A DNA stretch of 32,666 nucleotides from a virus. The notes under the pieces were generated by a model. That model was not told the DNA's origin. It saw only the letters and a list, made by a program, of their open reading frames with translations, and did no database searches. How positions within the stretch are numbered: position 1 is the first letter of the stretch; each line of letters begins with the position of its first letter. This document shows positions 13,752 to 22,700 of the stretch, piece after piece. The stretch lies in IMG/VR virus record IMGVR_UViG_3300045978_000115, positions 1 through 32,666 of that record; one strand, given 5' to 3'. The position numbers and the translations under genes were made by a program.

Positions 13752-15282
13752 CCGGATGCCCACCCATCACGCCACCGTAGTACCTGACCGTGCTAGTGGA
13801 GACCCAGGAGAGCTTCATCCCCATGTACCGCCCCCTGGCATCCACACCCTTCAAGTCATAGGTGGGAGCAGTGTTCAGATTGACAGTGGCTTCAGGAGAC
13901 AGCACCGTCCCGCCTTCAACCTCCAGCACATTGCTGACCACAGCCTGCACCATGGCGGTGCCGAAGCCATTGAGCCTCTGGATCAGCAGCTCCAGAGAGT
14001 CCAGGCGATGGGTCTTGAGTCCCCCCATGGGATTGAGCGGAGTCTGAATGGAGGCGTTAAAGGCCTCATGTTCAGGGTGATCGATGTCCCAGCCCCTCAC
14101 TCCATAGGAGGGAGTCACCTCGTCAGTGATTGCTGCAACCGGGTACGCCCTCTTCTCACTATCCCAGTATTGATAGGCAGCGGCTGCCGTCACCTCTAGC
14201 GCAAGATTCCCTAGCCAACAGGCAATCTTGGGAATGCCGTGGGCTGGATAGGGAAGGTTGACGACACAGAGACCCTTGTTCCTGATGACCCCACCCACGA
14301 GCTTGGGGTAGGCAAACACGACACTGTTGGTCCGGGGATCATGCCACGCGGTGAGCTTGTTCCTGCTGAGGGCCCCCTGCTGAATCTCAGCGTTGATCGC
14401 TGGCCACACACCATCCCCGATCCACTCATGCTGGTTGCCGCCGTCATAGCGGGCGATGCGACCAGAAGCGGTCATGTAGTAGTCCCACCCGTCTACGGTG
14501 ACCCGGGCTCCGGGGCCAGCAGGCCCCTCAATGATTCCCTTAAGCACCCACTTGAAGATGCCAGCACTATTCTCCCGACCGCTGGGGACACCCAACCAGA
14601 TGCTGTCTCTCCTGTACACAATGATCCCCGCATCCCCCCGCCCGCTGATCGCGACGACAGGTTCAGTGGTATCCCCAGCAGTGTCTGCAAGGATGCGTCG
14701 GTTCGCTGACGGCCACAGGCTCAGGGAGGCCTGCTCTCCCCACTGGATCGTGTACGGGGGGATGATGCCGACGATGCGATCGGTGGCGGTGCAGATGTCA
14801 GTCCAGAGGGGGGCTCCGGCGATGTCACTCCAGACTCCTGTCCCTTGGTACTGCTTGGGTTGGTTGGTGCCGTTGGTGATGACCAGGGTCGGAGTGAGCC
14901 CCAACACGATTTGGGTGGTCCGGGGCAAGGGGGAGCTGACGGTCAACGAGCTGCCGGTGATGTCCTGCCAGCCCCCCGAGACGAAGGCAAACCCCTTGCT
15001 GGCGGTGATGACGAAGGGGATGGCCGAGTTGGCCTCACCTAGCCCATCGATCACCAGGCTCCCAGTGGCCAAGGGCTCCTCGTTAGCAGCCCCGCTCAAC
15101 ACGAGCCCGCCACCAGCCTGCACGACCCCTGGGCGACTGGTCAGGGCCCCCTTGTACAGGATGACGTTGCTGGCGTTGTACATCGAGTCAGGGGGCAGCT
15201 GGTGGGCTGGGAGGGTGCGGATGACCCCAGTAACAGGCAGGGGCCACAGGGCGATGGGGTTGCTGATGGGGTTGCTGCTCAT
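13747..15282 (-). CDS. Propeller-like tail protein (possible DNA-stabilisation/tail hub type)
   Basis: 511 aa from the ATG at 15282; a TTG at 15300 would add six residues. The N-terminus has SMYNASNVILYKGALTSRPG, the N-x-A-x-N-V ... G-x-L-x-x-RPG signature of phage proteins resembling P22 gp10-type packaged-DNA stabilisation or tail factors. Many beta-propeller-like WD/YG stretches follow (PTLVITNGTNQPKQYQGTGV, GDAGIIVYRRDSIWLGVP, WDYYMTASGRIARYDGG, NSVVFAYPKLVGG). It is likely a structural part of the short tail below the adaptor. The match is by pattern only. Confidence 0.6.
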   Translation of the reverse strand: MSSNPISNPIALWPLPVTGVIRTLPAHQLPPDSMYNASNVILYKGALTSRPGVVQAGGGLVLSGAANEEPLATGSLVIDGLGEANSAIPFVITASKGFAFVSGGWQDITGSSLTVSSPLPRTTQIVLGLTPTLVITNGTNQPKQYQGTGVWSDIAGAPLWTDICTATDRIVGIIPPYTIQWGEQASLSLWPSANRRILADTAGDTTEPVVAISGRGDAGIIVYRRDSIWLGVPSGRENSAGIFKWVLKGIIEGPAGPGARVTVDGWDYYMTASGRIARYDGGNQHEWIGDGVWPAINAEIQQGALSRNKLTAWHDPRTNSVVFAYPKLVGGVIRNKGLCVVNLPYPAHGIPKIACWLGNLALEVTAAAAYQYWDSEKRAYPVAAITDEVTPSYGVRGWDIDHPEHEAFNASIQTPLNPMGGLKTHRLDSLELLIQRLNGFGTAMVQAVVSNVLEVEGGTVLSPEATVNLNTAPTYDLKGVDARGRYMGMKLSWVSTSTVRYYGGVMGGHPV

Positions 15283-15358
15283 GACACAGCGACCCCGCAA
15301 CTCGTATATTCAACCTTGGGACGTACAAGTATACGGACGAGTGAGACCCTCTCTTTAT

Positions 15359-15733
15359 TCACGGGCACCATGCACCAGCCAGCGCAGGCTCCTTTTCGAT
15401 CTTCTGACGGATAGCCTTTCGCTCTTCAGGCGTGTACCAGGCTGAGCAGGCTACGATCTTCAGGCTGCTTGCGAGGGACAGATACTCCTTCTCCCGGGCG
15501 GCGCCCTGCTGCTGGAGGGCCGACATGACGAGATTCAAGATTTCCTGCCGAGCCACAGCAATATCTGACCCTGAGTTCCTGATCTGAGTCTCAATCCGGT
15601 CGCCGATGTAGAGCAGAAGCCACCCCAGCGAGATGGCCAGAGCCAACACCAGGACCACGATGACCACGAGGGCCCCCTTGGCACTGATCTCGACCCCGAA
15701 GCCCTTCCCATGGAACTCTTCACCGTTGGCCAC
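15359..15733 (-). CDS. Single-span membrane protein with a coiled-coil-like tail (holin or spanin candidate)
   Basis: 124 aa. A polar N-terminus (MANGEEFHGKGFGVEISAKG) precedes one strong transmembrane segment, ALVVIVVLVLALAISLGWLL (about 20-42). A helical, charged region (DRIETQIRNSGSDIAVARQE ... REKEYLSLASSLKIV) and a Cys-containing end follow. The topology fits an inner-membrane protein with a helical domain, as in i-spanins, some holins or membrane-anchored virion proteins. It overlaps the upstream gene by 14 bases. The 76 bases to the next gene hold a TATAC-rich dyad (ACTCGT...ACGAGT) but no sure promoter. Confidence 0.6.
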   Translation of the reverse strand: MANGEEFHGKGFGVEISAKGALVVIVVLVLALAISLGWLLLYIGDRIETQIRNSGSDIAVARQEILNLVMSALQQQGAAREKEYLSLASSLKIVACSAWYTPEERKAIRQKIEKEPALAGAWCP

Positions 15734-17117
15734 CCAACCCCTGCCCGCCCATCCGGGTCAAGATGGACCCGAGCAGGGCGTCAATGCCGGGGTCTCGCTT
15801 GGGCACAGCTTGCTGGCCCACGTACTTGGTGGCTGTGCCCAGGGGGACGCCAGCAGCAGCAGCCCCCACCCGAGCTGATCCAGCATCCTTGGCCCCCACA
15901 GTGCCGATGAGAGAAGGAAGACGGTAGGTCTTGGACACATCCCGCTCCCCGATGGCAGCTCCACGGGTGATGGCATCAAGGAGGTCTTTGTTGTTGCTGG
16001 TCATCAGTCTCTCAGCCCAATGGTCAGCGGCCCCCTTGACTGGCGTCATGAGCCGCGTCTGCAAGGCCTCCATGTTGGGGGTGCCGTCAGGGTTCCACAG
16101 GGCCTTGTCTCCCAGGAAGCCCTTGGCAGCCTTGTATTGGTTATAGTCCTTCAGCGCCCCCTTGTACCGTGCCTCGACACCAGGGCCAGCCTCCCGGATC
16201 AGATAGTTCTCGATCTGCTCAACCTGCTCCCGGATCATACGACCTCGCACCGCGTTGCCTGTGCGCTCCACAGACCTCGCCATCTCTTTGCGTAGGCGCA
16301 CCTGGTCCATGAGAGTCTTGGGGTCCTCCACCTCGCCAAGGGCATCCAAGGCCTCCCGCATCAGCGTGGTGCGTTGCTCAGGGGGCATGTCAGCGGCGAA
16401 GAGTTGATCCATGAAGGTTGTCGTGCGCTGTCGCACCTCCTGGGAGATGTTCTTCTCGATTGCAGCATCGGCCGCATTCATGGCCTCCTTCTGGGCCCCC
16501 TTCGCGGTGGCGGCGAACACGTTGCTCGTGAGGCCTTTCAGGTCATTAGCTGGGAGCACATTGCTGACTGAGTTGATGAGGCCCTTGGCATCAGCAGCCT
16601 TCTGAGCAGTCCCAAGGAAGTTCTGTTGGACTGCACGCTTGGCCCCACCGCCTGCCTGCCCCAGCATGCCGCTGAGGCCGGTGGTGGCCCCGCTGATGGC
16701 GGCTGAGTCATCGTTACCAGTAGCCATGTCGGTGGCAGCTGCGGTGCCTCCACCAACGAGCCCTCGGCCAGCGAGCCTGAGAGCCTTGCCAGCGATGCTG
16801 GTACCCCTGCCCAGGGGGGTGGCCAGGAGAGCGGCTTCCCCTGTCACCTGCCCAGGAGTCTCAGGGATGATGGCCTCAGCAGCCACACGGCCAAAGTTGC
16901 CGAGGGTGCCTTCCCGCTCGCCCCCTCGCTCAGGCCACAAGAAGTCAATGGCGGCCCTGCGACCCTGCCGGTAGAGGTCTCCAACCTTCTCCAGGACATC
17001 AGGGCCATCGGTCTGCATGCGTTCAGCGATGCGGTCTAGCTCTTCGTCGCTGGGGCGGACAGAGAACTCCTTGGTGTAGGTGCCGCCGTCACGAGTGTCA
17101 AACTCAAACTTAGGCAT
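15720..17117 (-). CDS. Putative internal virion / DNA-ejection protein (465 aa)
   Basis: The ATG overlaps the upstream TAA by one base (TAATG). An N-terminal acidic domain (FEFDTRDGGTYTKEFSVRPS) is followed by a Gly/Ala-rich, weakly hydrophobic stretch (about 90-155; GKALRLAGRGLVGGGTAAAT, SGATTGLSGMLGQAGGG) of the sort that can enter membranes. A long helical region (about 190-330, RTTTFMDQLFAADMPPEQRT, MDQVRLRKEMARSVERTG) comes next. Size, composition and place between capsid and tail genes match ejection proteins of podoviruses. No enzyme motif is seen. Confidence 0.55.
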   Translation of the reverse strand: MPKFEFDTRDGGTYTKEFSVRPSDEELDRIAERMQTDGPDVLEKVGDLYRQGRRAAIDFLWPERGGEREGTLGNFGRVAAEAIIPETPGQVTGEAALLATPLGRGTSIAGKALRLAGRGLVGGGTAAATDMATGNDDSAAISGATTGLSGMLGQAGGGAKRAVQQNFLGTAQKAADAKGLINSVSNVLPANDLKGLTSNVFAATAKGAQKEAMNAADAAIEKNISQEVRQRTTTFMDQLFAADMPPEQRTTLMREALDALGEVEDPKTLMDQVRLRKEMARSVERTGNAVRGRMIREQVEQIENYLIREAGPGVEARYKGALKDYNQYKAAKGFLGDKALWNPDGTPNMEALQTRLMTPVKGAADHWAERLMTSNNKDLLDAITRGAAIGERDVSKTYRLPSLIGTVGAKDAGSARVGAAAAGVPLGTATKYVGQQAVPKRDPGIDALLGSILTRMGGQGLGGQR

Positions 17118-18751
17118 TACTTCTCACGCCACCCTTTGCCGCTCTTCTTCTGCTTCTCTTTGTCCTCTCCAGGGGCCGTGACAGCGGGAGGCTTGGTCGG
17201 CACCCCGCGACCTTCAGCCACGCTCCTGAGGATTCTCTCGGCCTGGTTCAGGACTGCTTCAGCCGACTCCTGGGTATCCCCAGTGGTCGCCATGAAGCTC
17301 TCCAGCAGCTCACGCTCTTTGACCGCGATGTTGGCCGTGTCACCAGTGGCCCTGGCTTGAGTGGCCAGGGTGCCCTTGAGAGCTGAGAAGCGGCGAGCGT
17401 CAGGGTTACCGGCCTTCTCCAGCAGGAAGAGCTTGGCCCTGTTGCCTTGGACCGCATACAGGTCCTTGGCTGAGTCGCCAGTGCTCTTAGGCAGGAGCTT
17501 CTTGACCAAGGATCGGTACTCTTGGAGAGTCTCCAAGGCGGTCTTGGCAGAGGCAGCCGCATTCACCCCTGACTGGGTGACCGGGACAGCAATCTCCATG
17601 ACCTCTCGCATGGGGGTCCTGGGGTCCACGGGGCCAGTACCGTCACGCTTCATCCAGAGGGCAGCGTCCTTGCCTACTGGCTCATTGCTCTTGGCTTCAG
17701 CACGCGCTTCTCGACCAGCAGCAGCCCCCGCCGCGATGGTGGCCCTGCGATCCAGCACAGCCTGCTGGCGATCCTCTCGCCGGTCTTCGAGGTTGCGCTG
17801 GTACCGTCGCTCTTCCTCAGTCATCTTCTCTTCACGGAGCTGCTTCTCTTTAGCTGTCTCAGGAAGCTCAGTGACCGAGGGGGCCTGCTGAGCTGGGAAC
17901 TCAGACACCAGGCCTGCATAGGGGGCCTGACCAGGAGTGTCGATCTGCCTCCCGGCCTCAATCGAGGTCTTGGGGGCCTGGGGACCCTTCAAGGCTCTAG
18001 CTGGCTGGGTAGGCTTGCCGGTGTAGGGGTCAATAGGCTCATAGACACCCTCATGCTGGCGGATGTCGACCTTGGGTGGATCAAGCCAGGGGACCAGCTT
18101 CTCCACAACCTTGGGGTCTCCACCCTTGCGAAGCATCTGGATGCCTGCCTCTACCCTCTGACGGACAGCTGGGTGGGTCTCAGCGTTCAGGGAGCCCTCC
18201 AGGGCCCCGATGTAGGCCTCAGCCTCTTGCTGCTTTGACTGGGCTTCCTGAGCCTGCTTGGCGCCAGCTTGCTGCTGACTGAGCTTCCCTCGCTCCTGCA
18301 CCAGCCTCAGCTGATCAGCTACCCTGCGCTTCTGCTGTTCCTCTTCTTGCCTCCCAGCCATAATCTGCTGCAGCACTCCAGCACCACCCCCGCCACCACC
18401 ACGAGGGTTGCCGTAACTCATGCCTTGGAGGCCGCCACCCAGTGCCATGAGGGCATTGCGCCAGTCGAAACCCTGACTTGGAGCCTGCTGAGGGGCCTGC
18501 TGGGGGGCCGTAGAGGGCCCCGAAATGGGGCTAGGAGGCCCCTGGGAGGGTCCAGATTGGCCAGAGGGGGCAAAGGGAGGGGTGGAGCTGGGAATGGGCC
18601 CCCTGCCCTCCTGCTGATAGATGCCCTGCGACATCTTCTGGATGTACTCTTCGCGCTCGTCTTCGGTGTAGCCCCCAGCGTCAAAGAGTTCCTGGAGCTG
18701 CTGTACTCCCCGGGGGCCCAGCCTGCCGAACAGCTCTTGGGCTGAGGGCAC
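17117..18751 (-). CDS. Putative internal virion protein with coiled coil (544 aa)
   Basis: GTG start, ten bases after the upstream ORF's stop region. Domains: a short N-terminal helix; a Pro/Ser/Gln-rich linker (50-95); WRNALMALGGGLQGMSYG (about 100); a long charged coiled coil (AGRQEEEQQKRRVADQLRLV onward, 130-185); a mixed middle; a second very basic/acidic helix (EKQLREEKMTEEERRYQRNL, 290-350); and a helical C-terminal domain ending in Lys-rich KEKQKKSGKGWREK. It has no catalytic motif. It probably belongs to the ejection apparatus with its neighbours. It shares the LGxGLQxMSYG motif with the protein at 19185-19526. Confidence 0.55.
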   Translation of the reverse strand: MPSAQELFGRLGPRGVQQLQELFDAGGYTEDEREEYIQKMSQGIYQQEGRGPIPSSTPPFAPSGQSGPSQGPPSPISGPSTAPQQAPQQAPSQGFDWRNALMALGGGLQGMSYGNPRGGGGGGAGVLQQIMAGRQEEEQQKRRVADQLRLVQERGKLSQQQAGAKQAQEAQSKQQEAEAYIGALEGSLNAETHPAVRQRVEAGIQMLRKGGDPKVVEKLVPWLDPPKVDIRQHEGVYEPIDPYTGKPTQPARALKGPQAPKTSIEAGRQIDTPGQAPYAGLVSEFPAQQAPSVTELPETAKEKQLREEKMTEEERRYQRNLEDRREDRQQAVLDRRATIAAGAAAGREARAEAKSNEPVGKDAALWMKRDGTGPVDPRTPMREVMEIAVPVTQSGVNAAASAKTALETLQEYRSLVKKLLPKSTGDSAKDLYAVQGNRAKLFLLEKAGNPDARRFSALKGTLATQARATGDTANIAVKERELLESFMATTGDTQESAEAVLNQAERILRSVAEGRGVPTKPPAVTAPGEDKEKQKKSGKGWREK

Positions 18752-18756
18752 TCAGA

Positions 18757-19155
18757 TCACATCCCTGTCGGGGGCCCTGGCTGGGGCCGCATGCGCTGCT
18801 GGATGCGCTGCATCAGTTCTGCTCTGGGGTCAGGAGGCCGCTGCCCCCCGCCACCCATCTCAAAGCGAGACGGCATCGGCATGCTGGGCCTCGGGGTCAT
18901 GTCGGTGGGGGCTGGGCCACGCTGACCGAGGGCGGTAGGCATGCTGCCACCCCCGCTTGGAGGGGCCCCAGGAGGGGGGCCACCGGCAGCCATGCCCTGC
19001 ATCATTTGCATGAGGCGGGGGTCTCTCTGGGCACCCTGAGGGCCACCCATGTTGCCACTCTGAAGGCCACGAGCAGCCCCGCCAAGGGCCCCCATGGCCC
19101 CGCCCGCTCCACCGCCCATCGCCGCGCCTGCTCCCGCTCCCGCTCCTGCTCCCAT
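18757..19155 (-). CDS. Gly/Met/Pro-rich low-complexity protein (132 aa)
   Basis: ATG with GGGAG seven bases upstream. The N-terminus is an extreme Gly/Ala repeat (MGAGAGAGAGAAMGGGAGGA). It is followed by GALGGAARGLQSGN (a degenerate form of the LGxGLQxMSYG motif of its neighbours), then Pro/Met-rich sequence, and a short helical end (RAELMQRIQQRMRP). It is probably disordered and packaged in or associated with the virion. Composition makes any homology call unsafe. Confidence 0.5.
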   Translation of the reverse strand: MGAGAGAGAGAAMGGGAGGAMGALGGAARGLQSGNMGGPQGAQRDPRLMQMMQGMAAGGPPPGAPPSGGGSMPTALGQRGPAPTDMTPRPSMPMPSRFEMGGGGQRPPDPRAELMQRIQQRMRPQPGPPTGM

Positions 19156-19184
19156 CCTGATCTCCCTTTCCCTGTGAACGCCTT

Positions 19185-19526
19185 TTAGCGCCCTCTCAAT
19201 AGCTGCATGACGCTGTTGGTATCAAGGTCACTGTTGACTCGCCGCACACCCATCTGAGGCATCTGGGGGCGCCTCGGGAGGGTCACTGAGGGGTTCTGGA
19301 GGAAGCCCTGCATCCGGCCACCAGGGTCCTGGGCCCCACCCCCGCCATAACTCATGTTCTGGAGACCGCTACCGAGAGCCATGGCGCCCCGGGTAAGGCG
19401 CTTCCCCCCAGTATCCTGGTTGCCAGAACCAGCCATCTGGAGCAACTGGGACCAGAGGTTGTACCCGCCACCTGTGGCTGAGATGTTGCCCAGTTCAGCG
19501 GCGCTACCAGTCTCAAGACCGTACAC
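19185..19526 (-). CDS. Small Gly/Gln-rich virion-associated protein (113 aa)
   Basis: A GTG start overlaps the upstream gene by 14 bases. The sequence carries NLWSQLLQMAGSGNQDTGGK and then RGAMALGSGLQNMSYGGGGA, the same ALGxGLQxMSYG motif found in the 544-aa protein two genes downstream. The C-terminus is Pro/Arg/Asn-rich (LPRRPQMPQMGVRRVNSD). The shared motif and the neighbourhood suggest a common partner in the virion interior. No known family is recognised. Confidence 0.5.
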   Translation of the reverse strand: MYGLETGSAAELGNISATGGGYNLWSQLLQMAGSGNQDTGGKRLTRGAMALGSGLQNMSYGGGGAQDPGGRMQGFLQNPSVTLPRRPQMPQMGVRRVNSDLDTNSVMQLLRGR

Positions 19527-19701
19527 TGTCGATCAGCCCCTTGAATCGTGTCAGTGCCATCTCTTTGGTGCCCACATCAGTTGGGTACTCAGCCAGTTGC
19601 GCGGCAAAGGCCTGGAGGGCAGCGTCATAGCGCCCAGCTTCCAGGTGAAGGCGGTAGGCTGATGGGCCCAAGAAGACTGCTCGCTTGAACTCTTCATCCA
19701 T
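19513..19701 (-). CDS. Small helical protein (62 aa)
   Basis: Its ATG follows directly after the TAA of the 1379-aa gene. MDEEFKRAVFLGPSAYRLHL then EAGRYDAALQAFAAQLAEYP looks like a single TPR-like helix pair (A..AYRLHLEAGRYDAALQAF). It could mediate a protein contact within the virion. The function is unknown. Confidence 0.6.
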   Translation of the reverse strand: MDEEFKRAVFLGPSAYRLHLEAGRYDAALQAFAAQLAEYPTDVGTKEMALTRFKGLIDSVRS

Positions 19702-22700
19702 TTACGTGACCCCACCTGCCACTGCTCCGATAACGGTGCCGAGCATCTGGCCACCAAACTGCGCCCAGTCACGCTCATTGCGGGTGGTCTGGTACATGCG
19801 GGCCTGGTTGCTGACGGGAAGGCCAGTGATGATGGACTGCACATAATCACTCTCGCGCAGCAGGTTCTCCAGGTTCGACATCCTGCCCACTCCTGCAGCC
19901 TGGAGGGCAGCGTTGATGCGGTCCATCTCTCGGCCCTCCATCTGACCTCCAAAACCCATCCGCATAGCGGCTTGGTCATTGGCAGCACCAAGCATGCCGA
20001 GGTTGTTCTGCTGGAGACCGAGGCTGTAATCGAGGGCTCTGTCCTGCTGGAGGCCGAGCTGGTTCATCCAGTTCGACTCCCCAGCAGCCTGGGTGCCGTA
20101 GATGTCAGCCATGTTCCCCATCCACTGGTTGGCCCCACTCATGCCGATGTTGGCCAGGTCAGTCTGGGCACCAAGCTGACTGCCGTACATGCTGGCGAGG
20201 GCACTGAGCGCTGCATTCTGGTCCTGTTGACGGATGCCGAAGGCTTGGGTCTGGGCCCCGAGAGTGTCCCCGGCAAGCCCACCCAGGATGTTCTGGTTGG
20301 CAGTATTGGCACCCATGAGGTTCTGGGCCATGTTCTGGGTGAAGTCTGTCCCCATGCCGATGCCTTGGAGCCCGCCACCCATGAGGGCTTGAGCCATGTT
20401 GGCGTTGACCCCCTGGCCAGCAACTCCTGACTGCATCAGTTGGCCCAGCACATCGGCATTGATACCTTGACCCTGCACCCCTGACTGAAGGAGCTGGCCC
20501 AGCATGTCGCCCTGGAGACCAGCAACCTGAAGGCCAGAGTCTCTGAGACCTTGAGCCTGTTGGATGCCAGCTTGGCCAGCGGTCAACTGACCTTGCCTCT
20601 GTTGGTTAGCCATGTCACTGGTCAACTGGCCCTGGCCAAGGCCAAACTGGAGCAGTTGAGCCAAGAGTTGATTCTGAGCCTGCTGCCCCTGGATGCCAGC
20701 CTGACGCTGACCCATGGCCTGCTGAAGATTCGCCTGCCCAGCAGCCTGCTCAGAGGCCTGACGCTGAGCGTCCATCTGAGCGGTCAACTGTTGGCCCTGG
20801 AGCCCCTGTTGCATGAGTTGGCTCATGAAGTCGGCATTGAGGCCCTGAGACTGGATGCCTGCCTGCCTGAGATCAGCACCAGCCTGCACGCCGGTCTGGC
20901 CAGCCTGCAAGGCTGCCTGACGCTGGGCCTGGTTCAGTTGCTCATTGATCTGCTGACTGCCAAGGCCTGTTTGCATCATCTGCTGAAGCATCTGAGCATC
21001 GATGCCGCCTGCCCTGAGGGCAGCGTCACGTTGCTGAGCACCAGCCTGCAACTGAGCCTGGCCAGCACCCAGGGCAGTGGCTTGGCGGGCTCGCTCAAGA
21101 TCACCAGCAACCCCTTGGCCCTGTGTCCCCTGGGCCAGAAGCTGCTGCATCATGTCGGCCTGGATACCGGCTCCCTGAACGCCTGCTTGCCGGAGACCCT
21201 GACCGGCCTGGAGACCTGCCTGCCCTGCACCGAGGGCGGTGGCCTGACGGGCTCGCTCCAAGTCGCTGAGGATGCCTTGACCCTGGAGACCTTGCTGACC
21301 GAGTTGAGCGAGCAGATCGGCATTGATGCCGCCCGCCTGGATGCCTGCTGCACGCTGCTGAGCACCAGCCTGGAGACCTGCTTGGCCCTGAGCGGTCATG
21401 GCTTGGCGCTGAGCCTGGCTCATGGCGGCATCAAGCTGACCACCAGCGATGCCACCTTGCATCAGTTGACTGATTAGGTCTGCTTGGATACCTGCGCCCT
21501 GGACGCCTGCTGCTCTTCGCTGGCCTTCAGCAGCGAGTCCAGCCTGTCCAGCCGCTGTCTGAGCCTGTCGAACATCACCCAGCATTCCAGCGCCAACCTG
21601 TCCAGCTCCCAATCCAGATTGGAGAAGTTGTCCAAGGAGGCCCTGTTCAATGCCTCCCGTCTGGACACCAGCCTGGCGTAGACCGGCTCCAGCCTGGAGA
21701 CCTGCTTGCCCAGCCATGCCTTGAAGCTGTTGCGTGTTCTGGAGAATCGGGAGGATAAGATCAGCACCCGCTCTGGCAAGGTCCTCGCCATAGGCGCCGC
21801 TTCTAACCCCGCCCAATCCTCCCTGTTGAAGTCGGTTGGCAAGCTCTCCGCCAACAACCTGCTCAAGATATTGCTGGGCTGCATTGAGCTGTCCAGTAGG
21901 ATCAGTAGCTCGGTCAAAATTCTGCTGTCCCCACTGCTCAAAGCCTGTGAGCCCCATGTTTTGCTGGAGTCTCTGCTGGATGGCGGCTGCATTCTGACCC
22001 CCTTGCTGATTCATCTGGGCCAACTGTTGATTGATCCCAGTCATCCCTTGGTCAGCATAGGACTGGCCAAGGGCGGCCTGGGCCTGCAACTCTTGCGGTG
22101 TCAGGTTCTGGTTGGCGCCCAGTTGGGCCGCCACCCCTTGCCCTGCGGCAGAGGCCTGGCCGAGCTGATTCTGGAGCCGCTGGCTCGTCTGTGCAGCGCC
22201 CATATCACCGACAGACTGATTGAAGGCTTGCATGCCCATCTGTTCCATCTGATTGCCACCCATGGCGGCCTGAAGCTGCTGGGCGATCTGCTGGGCGCCT
22301 GCATTGCCGCTCTGAGCTAGGGCCTGAATCTGTTGCATGATCTGGGGGGTCATGCCAGCACTGAGAGCCTGGTTGAGCGCCCCTTGACCCTGCTGCTCGA
22401 ACTGGTTCTGCTGCATGTTCTGGCCCAAGCCAGCCGTGATGCCTTGAGCCGTTTGCTGGCCCTGCTGCTGAAGCTGTTGGAGGGCTTGCATGATGGCTTG
22501 GGTGTTGCCCTGCTGCATTGCGGTGGCAAGGGCTTGCTGGCCACCTTGCTCGAACTGATTGCCTCCCAGTGCCCCCTGCATCTGCTGGCTAATCTGGCCT
22601 GATTGCTGGGTGCCCTGCAGGTTGAGGGCCTGGAGAGCCTGAGAGATGTTGCCAGCGCCCATATCGCCTGAGGCCTGGCCCATGAGCCCCATGCCCTGCT

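Noticed and set aside
15283-15358. Possible promoter (TTGTAC with TATAC) before the propeller-like gene
   Set aside because: Spacing is too short for a standard -35/-10 pair and the elements are part of a small dyad; not supportable as a promoter.
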